Positions 54,201 to 64,000 of a DNA stretch of 64,000 bases are shown in pieces. The position numbers and the translations under genes were made by a program. The DNA is from Pelodera strongyloides (Eukaryota > Nematoda > Chromadorea > Rhabditida > Rhabditidae). The stretch is taken from contig JAANDG010000410.1 in NCBI GenBank assembly GCA_036852015.1, positions 1 through 64,000 on the forward strand. The letters are read 5' to 3'. Every line of letters starts with the position of its first letter. The stretch's first letter is position 1. Below the pieces are notes generated by a model. That model did no database searches. It was not told the DNA's origin and was given only the letters and a program-made list of their open reading frames with translations.

Positions 54201-55571
54201 CCTTTTCGATTACATAAGAGGTTATATATTGGATTTCTCTTTTTCATTTATTTCTGTGTTTCGTATTTCTGCCTTTTATTTTTCTTCCGTCCTCCGCTCC
54301 GCTTATTACTTACGTCATAGATTCATACCAGACGAGTCTTATCTACTAATTAAATGTTGGTCTTTGAGGATTTCCTCGATTCTTAGATTGTTAGCTAGTA
54401 ATTGATTAATTATGATTTTTCTGTTTTGTAGTGTGGAGTCTAGTTTAGTACGGAAATTTCGAAACTCTCGGTAGTGGTAGCTGTAATTATAGAACTACTG
54501 GGGTTAATTACGACCACTGAGTCATAGGAAGTTAGGAACCACCATTTTTCTGTGTTCCCATCCCATAGTTTAGGTGATTTATTAAGACATGTTTAATGAG
54601 GCTTTTTGGCCGTCGCTGATCGCTTACACATTTCCATTGGCTTGTGAGTTGTTGAGTACCACATGTTCACTGACCAGTAGATAACACAGAACACAGTGAT
54701 CTCTGTTTTGTTTTACAATAGGAAGCCACCACCCCAACCTTTGAACGTACGAAACTTTGAACTCTGAAATGAACGGAAACGTTGTTTGTTGAAGAGCATA
54801 CTAATTTGTATCCCCGTTCAAATTCTTACTTCGATCACCTTTACAGGTATTGTTGTTTAAAAAAAAGGTGTGGTATATGGTAGTTTAATTGGAAATGTCT
54901 TTGCCGTAAATTTTGTGCCCCAGTGACCCCCGTTCCTTCAAAGGGTAATTGCCTTCAATTAGTCCAATTATTTTGTTTACCAGGTTTACTTTACGTTTAC
55001 TTACTCTACTTCTTGTCACCTATTGTGTGTTACTCCAATCCAAGAGAATAGCATAATTATGTATGGCTTATTTATTTTTTTTGTTTGAATTTTATTTGAA
55101 TCTGGAGACGGGATTGGGCGTGACCTTTGTTTGTAGCATGCAGTTTATTTTCTGAGTAGAGTAAGAAAGAAAGTAAGTAATATTTTGTATTCATCGTGAT
55201 TAATTCGTTGTTCCGGTTCCGAGAATTTGTCCGAAACTAGCTACTCAATTCAGTTCATGAGTCAGCCACATTTTTTTACTTGAAAACTGCTAATTGTCTT
55301 GTTCTCTGGTGTCTCCCCCTTGTGTTATGCTCTGCACGACTCTCTGCCTCTCTGCTCGTTTCTTTTTCTTATTTATGGTCATGTTTTCTGCTCGTTTCCG
55401 ATAAAAGTAAAAAAATTAGATGAGCAATATTATGAGTAATACTGTAAGACATAAAGGTTTACTATCGTAACAACTAATTCCATTAGTCTGATGAAAATGC
55501 TATATTGAGCACCTCACGAGATTTCTATTTGGAAAAGTGACCACCGTGAAGGTTGACGACTTGGACCTATT

Positions 55572-57762
55572 GGACACGACTTGGACAGAGAAGACGACCC
55601 CTCCTCTCCGGACATCGCCTCGCTCAACATCAAGATCCGAAGGGCAACCGACAGAAACAAACGTGACACATGGAGACAGTTCATGGAGGAGTTTGACTCA
55701 AAACGGGACGCCAACAAGCTTTGGAAGACCATCAAAATGCTTAACGACGGCAGACCTCCACCAAACTGCGCGGTCGAATTTGGCAACAATATGGTCACCG
55801 AGTCCAACAACATCGCCAACTGCTTCAACAAAGGTTTCACCCGACCCGTTGAATACTCCACGGACAAGGGCAACAGGAAAATACGCAGACACACTCAAGA
55901 ACTGTCCACTCAAGACTTCGAAGACTTCACAACAACAGAAGTCGGAACGGCCATCAGGAGATCCAAGAAATCGCGTGCCATCGGCCCTGACGGACTCGCA
56001 CCCGTCATGCTCCATCATCTGGGCAAACGAGGCATAGCAGCAGTCACCCACATTATCAACGACTCCCTCAGAAGCTGTAGGATACCGATGATATGGAAAT
56101 CATCCATCATACTCCCCCTTCTGAAGCCAGGCAAAGAAGCAACGAACGGCTCGGGATATCGTCCAATCTCTCTGCTATCACCCATTGCCAAAATAATGGA
56201 ACGTCTCCTCCTGGAAGTCATAAGACCACACATGCAACCTGCGGCTCATCAACACGGTTTCACCTCCGGTAGATCAACCACGACTGCGCTTCACACTCTT
56301 TCCGAGGACATCGCAGAAGGTTTCAACCAAAAGAAACCAGCCAGTCGCACCGTTCTCATGGCCATTGACATGTCGAAGGCCTTCGACAGCCTCGACATCC
56401 ACAAGCTCACAGACCTGGTGCTCAAGACGGACACTCCCGACTACGCCAAGAAGTGGCTGGCCAACTATCTCAGAGGCAGAACAGCACGGACCACCTTCAG
56501 AGAAGCCACCTCCAAAGCTGGACAAATTCGAAGCGGAGTTCCACAGGGTAGCGCTCTATCACCTACCCTCTTCAACTTATACCTCAAGGACCTCCCGGAC
56601 CACCAACACAAGGTCAAGGTCATATCTTATGCCGACGACATAACCGTATGGGCCTCTGAACCCACCATCTCGGCTGCGGCTGACCATCTTCGAGCTGCTC
56701 TTCCAGCAATTGAAGACTTCTTGAAGACGCGCAAGCTCTCCATCTCCCCTGCTAAAAGCCAACTGATGCTCCTCACGCCATTCAGCAAGGAGTACCGGAC
56801 TATCCTCAACATAACCGTTGGAAACGTCCTGGTCCCTACAGTCAACACTGCCAAGATACTGGGCGTCACCTACGACACGATGTTCACATTCAGTCAACAT
56901 GCCAGAGGAGTCGCTGCCCGCATCACCCAACGCAACAACGTGCTCAAGGCCTTAGCAGGAAGCACATGGGGTAACCAGAAGGAAACGCTACGCCTCACCT
57001 ACAAGGCTATCTCCCAAGCAGTGTATGCCTATGCAGCCCCAGCCTGGTCCAGCTTCGTCTCCACCTCCGCCGTTGACTCGATCCAGCGTGCCCAGAATGC
57101 AGCCCTCAGAACCATCACAGGGAACCACAAAATGGCAGACATCGATCACCTCCACTCAGAGGCAAAGATAATGCAAGTCCGCAGCCATCTGGACATGCTC
57201 TCCGCTCAATTCCTCGCTCGCTCCTCTGATCCGAGCCACGCCTGTCACGGAATCCTGCAGAAGCCCCTTCCGCCTCGCAACATGAAAGCGTGCACCCGCA
57301 TGGCCCATAAGAACACGGTCATGGCAGCTATCGCAGGAGCCTCCGACCCAAGCTGCGCAAAGGCAGTCGTTGGCGCAGTCCACACCATAGCAGTCGCCGA
57401 GGAAAAACGCACACTCTAGCCACCCGCCATCCTGGGGGGGAGACCGCCACCAGACATCCACAAAGAAGAAGCAGATCTTCCGCGAAACGTCAGATGCACC
57501 CTCAGCCAACTCCGCTCCGGTCACAGCAGATTCACGAACCACTACCTCCATCGTGTTGACGACAGCGTTCCAGACTCCTGCCCAGATTGTGGAAACAGCC
57601 CCCACGACGTCCACCACCTCTTCACATGCCCCGCCCACCCCACGACGCTCATTCCTACCAATTTATGGAATCAGCCACGGGAAGTGGCAACATTTTTAGG
57701 CCTCTTATAGCCCATCTCGCGAGGATGATCAACCACGCTGGCTGCCTCCGGCAACAACAACA
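55572..57762 (+). mobile_element. 5'-truncated non-LTR retrotransposon
   Basis: The element carries a reverse transcriptase but no endonuclease domain, and ends in a short CAA-repeat tail (GCAACAACAACA). The 13 bases ACTTGGACCTATT occur directly before it (55559-55571) and directly after it (57763-57775), a good target-site duplication. The GC-rich body contrasts with AT-rich flanks. It lies in the same orientation as ANKRD13, about 0.5 kb before that gene's first visible exon. Confidence 0.85.
55581..57710 (+). pseudogene. Reverse transcriptase of a Jockey/I-type LINE, one internal stop
   Basis: The frame is open from 55581 to a TAG at 57417-57419 (612 codons), then continues open in the same frame for 96 more codons to 57710. 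Reverse transcriptase motifs appear in order: GPDGLAPVMLHHLG, GSGYRPISLLSPIAK, HQHGFTSGRST, IDMSKAFDSLD, GVPQGSALSPTLFNLYL, and the catalytic YADD in ISYADDITVWAS. After the TAG comes LSQLRSGHSRFTNHYL and a CCHC-like CPDCGNSPHDVHHLFTCP, the usual C-terminal domain of these elements, so the TAG is a nonsense change (or a read-through stop). The true start and the upstream endonuclease are missing. Exact clade is not resolved. Confidence 0.85.
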
Positions 57763-57775
57763 ACTTGGACCTATT

Positions 57776-58287
57776 TTCAGTTTTCAGTTTTCATTAGTAG
57801 ATTTGGTAGATTCGGAGTTTCGGCTTCGGAGTAGATTCGGGTTCAGTGTTCTCATTCCCGATGACTATTATCGTAGATGTTCAATGGCCTTCATTACGAC
57901 GTAATGAAGGCCCTTGAACATCTACGATTACGAACTTTATTAATAGGATAAGCTACCGTAGCCACAGAGAATAATTGCAGGGAGACTGCTAAAACACTAG
58001 AATTGTAGAATACATAATTATCGTTGATTGCTTGTTGTCACGTCTGACACTGATACCTTGACGTGATACTGATACCGTAACTATGACTATCATGAGAGGT
58101 CTTAGGTCTACCAATGTGCCTCGTCTAAACTATTCTACTCGTACCATTCTCCTTTTTCTTGTTTGTACAGTATTATTTTCTACATATTCCTACATTATTT
58201 TCTAATTTCGTTCCGTTCTGGTATAATTCCTGTTTTGGTAATGGTATATAATAGTTATTAATTATATTTATATCTCTTTATCTTCAG
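57776..58287. other. Sequence between retrotransposon and ANKRD13 exon
   Basis: AT-rich, with the 57-base palindrome; ends in a good acceptor (TTATCTTCAG) for the 58288 exon. It is probably intron sequence of ANKRD13 if earlier exons lie left of the retrotransposon. Confidence 0.5.
57871..57927. repeat. 57-base near-perfect palindrome
   Basis: Two 28-base arms pair with one mismatch around a single central base (57899); the core is CATTACGACGTAATG. It lies about 100 bases after the retrotransposon and 360 bases before the first visible ANKRD13 exon. No family partner was seen in the window. Confidence 0.9.
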
Positions 58288-61200
58288 ATCCTGGCGGCCA
58301 TCAAGTGTGCAGCGGATAGTGGTACTCGATGGACTGACACGATGACAGTGTTAGGAGACGCGGAACACGCGGAACCGTACCTTTTACATAAGGCGGCATT
58401 CTTCAATGATACGCATACGCTACAGGCACTGATTAGGGCAGGTTGGTAGTTTGGAGTGTTTAAAAAGCTTATACTTGAACTATGGACGTGTTAGCAATTT
58501 AATTTATGTTTACAATGCTTGTACCAAAGTCTTGTACCATACGTGGCCAACACGTTTTATCTTTGATGACTTGTTTTGACACTTTGGTTTGACAATTTGA
58601 CACAACACAACTGAGGTCCTTTGGTAGGGTTGCATTATGATTATGAAGTAAAGAGCCTTGCCAGTGTAAATGTTGTCTTTAAAGCCGTGTTGTACATACT
58701 TTGGGGAATTTGCATATGAATCGCATTTCCTATGTATCCTGTGCAAAGTGGGTGCCCTTCCGGCGCTTCGGGCAAACAGTTTGCATAGGAAATGCGATTC
58801 ATATGCAAATTTCCCGAAGTAGATACAATACGGCTTTAAATGGCATTGTCTAAGATGCTCATGCTGAACGTTGATTCGACATTCGATGGTGGTGTCAACA
58901 GTGGTAGTATTACGTGGTATAAGTCTTAATAAAAGTGGTTTTCAGGATATGATTTGTACCAGCAGGATATGCATGGTAACACGCCGCTGCACATTTCAAC
59001 GATGCTCGGACATAGAGGTAAGCTGAAGTATATAGAGTTTATTTGCGTAACCGTAACGACCGTAACTTAACGCAACGCTGGGATGATGTATTCCCTGAGG
59101 CCCCTGAGCTTTTTTTACTTATTAGTGTAGGTACTCGTGTGTGAGTTGTGAGTTACCGAGGCTCGCGATACTTCACTATGATTTTGTTTTTATTTTAGAA
59201 GCGACCGCTCTTTTGCTGTCGAACAATGCTCCCGTGAAAGTAAAGAACTGTGACGGCTGGAATCCTCTTATGGAAGCTGTATCATATGGAGACCGACAAA
59301 TTAGTAAGGATTTACTTTTCTTTCTTTATTTTTTTTTCTTGGAGTGAAAACGCTCAGAGCTCAGAGTATAGTCTGGTATTCTGAAATTGTTTGTGAATTA
59401 TGTACAAATTTGTTTTGGCTGTTTCTTTAACGAAGTCTTGGAATAAGAATAATGTATATTTTGGTGTACGTGTACGTGTTCGTGTTGCTGTGATAGGTGT
59501 TATTAAAGATCATAGTGATAGTAGGCTTTGGACAGTGTATAGTGTATTGTTATGTATTGAACCAAACCTCCTTTTTATTACCAATGAATATTCTAAATCA
59601 CGAAGTTACGATGTTTCTGGTTCGTCTCTTAAAGCAACCTCGCTGAACTCGAATTGTAGTATTTTGTGTCGTATGCATCCCCGTATCTATATTTATTTCA
59701 CTTTGAACTTATTGATATTAATAGTATGTTATTATTTATTATTTCAGTAACGGAAATGTTGCGCAAGTTGAAAGCCCAATCACGGGACCAGTTGAATTCC
59801 CGGAAACCCCATCTGATAGAGATGCTCAGGGACCTGGGCGACTTTTACCTCGAATTGAAATGGGATTTTCACTCGTGGAGTAAGTTTGTCTGTGGTTTTG
59901 CTGTCGTTTACCTTTATCCTCTTTCTAAACTAAGGATTTAACGTAACATAACATTTAAGATTTGGTAAAGCAACCTCGCTATGCGTATTGTGAATGGAGA
60001 ATCCTATTGAAAGAAATTAGTTTATCATTATCTACATCAACCAACAAGTGTTTCTGCTTCGAATCCGTGATCCAAAAGTTGTTGCGTGAGCTTTGTTGGC
60101 GTTGTTGTTCTTCTATGGACAAAAGTTTGGTAACCTGGTAACCATTAAAAATATTAAACTATTAGTTTGCATTTATTGTGTTGTTTAGTTCCACTATTGT
60201 CGAAAATGCTTCCCTCGGATGTGTGTAAAATATACAAGAAGGGCACAAAGTTGCGGATGGACACGACACTTGTGGACTTTAATGAAAAGTGAGTGGTTTT
60301 TGGTTTTTGTTTATGGCTTAGGCTTAGGCTTAGGGTGGATAGCATATGGATAGCTATGGATAACGTGGTTGGTGATTTCCTTCTTATTCTTATGAAACGG
60401 GATAATGGATGCTGTTGTGTTGTGAGTTGTTTGTTATTTATTAAGTTGTTAGCGTGGTTCCTCTATGTCTCATCTCAATGTTCAAGCCATCAATTAAGCC
60501 ACGTGGTTTCAATCCATGTGGTTCTTGTTTTGTAAGTCTACGGTTTTGAAGCCACCAATTAATAATAGACTTCATTTTAGAGCCTGTGATTAAATCGTGT
60601 TTACCAAGTGTAGAATTTAACCTTGATTTGTCATTGTCACTTATAGATAGGGTAAGGTTCGAACAGCTGCCTATTTTTTAACATAACAGTTCTTACTTCG
60701 TAGCTTACGAAAGTTACTGGTGTTTTCCTAGCGAACTAGTAGAAAACTCTTACTTGTAATCATATCTTTAAATCATAGCAATTCGGAGCTGATGGAAAAC
60801 GGAGCTGATGAAAAAAATTTCGGAGCGGGTGAAAAAAGCAACATTTTGCAGTCGGAGCTCGGAGCTGATGAAAAACATATATTATCTGCAGATCGTGGGA
60901 GCGTGGCGATATCTCGTTTCTATTCGATTCTGAAGCCGAATTCCCTGAGGATCAACTCGTTGTTATGGATAATAAGATGAAGGTAGGTCTGGGCGTAAAC
61001 CGGCGCGTGAAATCATACTTATTAGAGCGCCTCCGCAGATCATTGAAGATTTTATGTGTTGAGGTGAAACGTAACGCTGACGTGTAGATGTGTACTTATC
61101 AAAAATGCTCACACTGAAATTGAATGTACCATCACTCAATTTCAAAGTGTAAAACAATATCGAACGTCTCGCTGTAGGTCTATCAGCATAACCGGCATGA

Positions 61201-63390
61201 TAGCCGGAAAGTAGAGCATAAACGACATGATTTGTACCTCGCATCTCTCGTTGCACCGAAAGTAGTGAGCGTTACGTGCGTCATACAAACAGAGGTATAT
61301 GTCTGTAGAACCTCACTTTCAGGCCAACCAGCGAATCTGACATGATACGCCTGATCTGTAGAGCTAGAGTGTAACGTCCTATAAAAATTTATGTATCGAG
61401 CCTCTCATTGTAGGTCTATCAACGCATTCGGCACGACGAGTCTGAAATGTAGAGCTAGCGCGTAACGTACATCATACTCATACAAACAAACAAATATAAC
61501 ACATATTTCCTCACATATATCCTCACTTACAGGTCTATCAACGTATCCGACACGACGAGTCTGAAATGGAGGTAGACGAGGAGGTGGACGTGCTAATGTC
61601 AGCTGATATTGTATCAGCACAGATGAGCACCAAGCCGATCACATTCCAACAAGCTTATTCTGGATGGGTGTTTAAGCATAATAGAGAGGTGAGGATTAGT
61701 GATTCTGACCTCTGAGGATGTAGATAGTAGTGATGTTTACCAATAATTAATAACTTCAAAATGAGCATCAAATATCAAATCCAAATGATAGTATGAAGAG
61801 AAATCCATGATCTTTAATGTATGTTGATTAGTTTCATCCCTTTGGTGGCAAAATTGTAAGTTAGCTGGTTATCTCTGCTATAGTAATAGAAGCGCCTGCA
61901 TATAAATGTAAATAACTTAGAACAGCAAATTTCTAGTGCAGGCAGGTCTTATCTTTGGCACTTCTGTCATGGTTATGAAGTAAATGCTGGCTTTTTGGAG
62001 CTTACCCAAAGCATTACGTTGTTGACGCTTACCAACAAAAAAGCATTGTGTAAGCCTTTTTCGTTGATCCTTTAGTTTTCTGTGTGTCCTTTTTCCTTTT
62101 TAATTCCGCCTTTTCAGGAGCAAATAGGCGAATATCAAGCGAATTTCTATGTTGTTGAGGGCATGGTTTTGGAAACTAGGAAGCGGTAAGCATTAAAAAG
62201 CTTTTTTTGCTCTTAATGTTTTTTTCCTTAGTGTCTCATTGTTATTGGTTTGTCGTTCGCTTTTTGCGTATGTCGTTAAGTATGTCTAGGAGTATTCTCG
62301 GAAAGCTCGACTGTTGTGTTAAGTATGAAATTAAGTATGCAATTTTTTGTATAAACGCACCTGTATCTGTAAGTCAGTTTCGGTAGGGGAATATGGATCA
62401 TGGATGTTAATTTTGGCAAGTTTTCTCTTTAGAGAGAAATATAGAAAAAAGAAAGTTCTGTCCTACGGTATACTCTCTAGTTGTTGTACTCTATATAAAC
62501 AGGTACTATTTATTTTAGACGTGAGCACCTCAGTGCTGACGATATCAAGAAAAACAAGTCATTTATGCAAAGTCTGGCTACGGGTAGCGCGGTTGCGGAT
62601 GATGATTTTAAGGTGAGCGAAGTATATTATTCTTTGTAAGTAGCAGAAATGTAGTCTGTAGTCTTCTGCGATATGAAGTTTGTTCATGTTATATATCTCA
62701 GACTCCCAGATATGTGAACAAATCTGTTAGTGTTCTGTTTTTCCGTATATTTCAACGCTTACGGTTTTCCTTTGTCGCTTACGGTTTTGTGTTGTCAGCA
62801 GTTCCTGTATGTTATGTACAATTTTAGTAATAATTTGCGTGCTCATAATTTTGAGTAGGTTTCTATGCAATTCATAGCTTTATAAGATGTGATTTGATGT
62901 TCGAATTGTTTAGAGTCTGCAACACAGGAAAAGCCTGCCGCCGCCAGGCCGGGCGCCCACAACTTGGGAAGAGTACGCGGGAGCGGCTCCGGGATTGCCA
63001 CCACCCCTTGGCAGGCCACAGGTTAGCTCGGGTGCCGCTCATTCTTATTTTTAGTCTAATATGTTAAACGTGGATCGGTAATTGCGTATAGAGAAAGTTC
63101 ATTTTCTCAGACAATGTATCTGTAGGAATTCATATTTTTTGACATCTAATTGTGTGGTAAACTGCTACAAACTTTATAAAAATAATTGGTAATGAGCCGA
63201 GATAGTCGAGTATATGTCACGATGTTTCAGTGTGTAGCTAAATTTGAGATTCTTATCTTAGTGAGCTAACATTTCTGTGTGCAGGTGGTTTCCTTCATAT
63301 GTACAAAGCTGTTATGTATATGGTTATGATATGTTATTTTTTTAGGTTCTGAAGCACAACTCTAAGCACTTCAAGGCATTGATTGGAATG
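58288..63390 (+). CDS. ANKRD13: ANKRD13-family ankyrin-repeat protein, partial
   Basis: Eleven exons join in phase to 375 codons: 58288-58441, 58946-59017, 59199-59303, 59748-59879, 60189-60288, 60892-60982, 61533-61688, 62118-62185, 62519-62612, 62914-63021, 63346-63390. The 5' exon(s) and the C-terminus (beyond 64000) are missing. Ankyrin repeats come first (LLHKAAFFNDTHTLQALIRA, then GNTPLHISTMLGH and WNPLMEAVSYGD), then the GPCR-chaperone-type domain: LGDFYLELKWDFHSW, KIYKKGTKLRMDTTL, RGDISFLFDSEAEF, RREHLSADD. The order and spacing match animal ANKRD13, whose C-terminal ubiquitin-interacting motifs would lie outside this window. The family binds ubiquitinated membrane receptors and steers their endocytosis. 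The donor at 58442 is GTTGGT, weaker than the rest. The intron at 60983-61532 holds copies of the next exon's start. Confidence 0.9.
58679..58839. mobile_element. TTAA-flanked palindromic element, AGCCGT variant
   Basis: Perfect TTAA on both sides, with ends AAGCCGT and ACGGCT. Long arms (GGGAATTTGCATATGAATCG and its complement) pair around a loop of about 40 bases. It lies in the first visible ANKRD13 intron. Confidence 0.85.
61165..61532 (+). repeat. Exon-derived tandem copies inside an ANKRD13 intron
   Basis: The acceptor and first 35 bases of the exon at 61533 (AGGTCTATCAACGTATCCG, then ACACGACGAGTCTGAAATG) recur upstream: a close copy at about 61411-61455, and more diverged ones at about 61172-61215 and 61320-61365. 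Linking blocks such as TAGAGCTAG.G.GTAACGT are shared too, giving an irregular period of about 120 bases. The copies have stops soon after the shared part, so they are decoys or relics, not exons. Confidence 0.75.
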
Positions 63391-64000
63391 GTGAGACTGT
63401 GTTTTTTATGTTATTATTCTATCAATTTAAACTTTTAGCTAGTGTTGAAAGCTTGATGTTCTATTATTATATTAAACATAAACATTACCCGACATTTTGC
63501 TGTATCAATGAAGACTGAAGAATGTGAATACCACTTTATTCAGACATACAATCATCACACATAGACTTAAGCATGTAGAATCCAGGGTCCCGTTTGCTCT
63601 CGAAGTCGGGGATCTTCATGTTTAGCTCCAATCCAAGGCGGTGTCTCTTAGCCGATGTGTCCCGTAGAGTGAAGTAGACGATAGAAGACGGCACAGAAGA
63701 TAATACAGAGCGAAAGGTCCGTCCTAAGGCTAGGCAAGGGGAGCGCCTTAACTTTATTCCCGACGCCGTGGCATGTTTGCAAGATGGTAGCACTGGACGG
63801 GATTCGAACCCGGGTCGTACGGGTGAGAGACGAGAACTTTGCCAGTGAGCCACGACGCAATCACCCCGGTGAAGGTTTCTCTCAGTCTCAGCTTCACTTT
63901 GATGCGGTTGAACCAGTATTTACTTGCTTGCGTAAACTAGCGTGTTTTTGTACTTTGTGAGTGACTAGGTGTACATGCAGTGAACCAATTTCTACTAGAT
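63391..64000 (+). other. ANKRD13 intron, running off the window
   Basis: After the donor at 63391 (ATG|GTGAGA) no further exon was found before the window ends. The stretch holds the SINE-like element. Confidence 0.6.
63529..63863 (-). mobile_element. tRNA-derived SINE-like element
   Basis: The minus-strand head has an A-box-like TGGCTCACTGGC (63841-63852) and a perfect B-box GGTTCGAATCC (63800-63810), tRNA-like spacing, but no pairing acceptor stem. About 250 bases of unrelated body follow, ending in GAATAAAGTGGTATTCAC. It lies in the last visible ANKRD13 intron. Open frames across it are read-through of the tRNA-like part. Confidence 0.55.

Larger units (their letters stand above)
45296..55558. 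other. Gene-poor region with foldback repeats
   Basis: About 10 kb between the esterase start and the retrotransposon. Beyond the listed repeats it is AT-rich single-copy-looking DNA with no supported exon. Upstream exons of the plus-strand ANKRD13 gene could lie in 53-55 kb, but I could not identify them. Confidence 0.45.

Noticed and set aside
55537..56037. Overlapping open frames on both strands in the retrotransposon
   Set aside because: Shadows of the reverse transcriptase frame in GC-rich DNA.
60792..60980. 62-codon frame with GADEKNFGAGEK-type repeats
   Set aside because: Three GGAGCTGATGAAAA-like repeats within an ANKRD13 intron; the ANKRD13 exon 60892-60982 uses a different frame there.

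Overview
The window looks like nuclear DNA of a nematode, or a close relative, and not of a bacterium. Genes are split by introns with GT...AG ends and pyrimidine-TTTCAG acceptors. Several start codons sit directly on a splice acceptor, as expected for trans-spliced first exons. There are short interstitial runs of TTAGGC, the nematode telomere repeat. The protein-coding genes are well-spaced animal genes in a sea of foldback repeats, GA/CT microsatellites and a satellite array. The species cannot be named from the sequence, and all gene models are hand-built from splice signals, phase agreement and family similarity.

Layout. 1-4.7 kb: tandem repeats, including about fourteen 129-bp satellite monomers interrupted by an LTR-like insertion. 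5.2-9.1 kb (-): an eight-exon gene for an unrecognised secreted or membrane protein. 10.8-13.2 kb (-): a six-exon VIG/SERBP1-type RGG-box RNA-binding protein, with a 115-bp-stem hairpin in one intron. 14.0-15.3 kb (+): a small SOSS complex subunit C (INIP) gene. 16.6-24.1 kb (-): a Kruppel-like factor with three C-terminal zinc fingers and two IKxE (SUMO-type) motifs. 24-38 kb: mostly gene-poor repeats and microsatellites. 38.2-38.7 kb (-): a two-exon single-pass membrane microprotein. 39.6-40.4 kb (+): a possible terminal exon and a 97-codon gene with a poly(A) signal. 42.6-45.3 kb (-): an eight-exon secreted GDSL/SGNH esterase. 45.3-55.5 kb: several foldback and dispersed repeats. 55.57-57.76 kb (+): a 5'-truncated non-LTR retrotransposon with a 13-bp target duplication. 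58.3-63.4 kb and beyond (+): eleven exons of an ANKRD13 gene that runs off the right end.

The genes do not form a pathway or operon. They are separate housekeeping or regulatory loci: RNA binding/RISC-associated, DNA repair, transcription factor, lipid esterase and receptor-trafficking adaptor. The richest unexplained material is the set of palindromic repeat families. One has eight members, seven of them with TTAA preserved on at least one end, which points to piggyBac-type mobilisation. A second shares the GAGGCCGTATTCACC terminus. A third is built from AACCCCGAT...ATCGGGGTT. A fourth is an array built on GCCCCAAAATTGCCGC. I saw no CRISPR, rRNA or convincing functional tRNA gene; the tRNA-like sequences here look like SINEs or pseudogenes.
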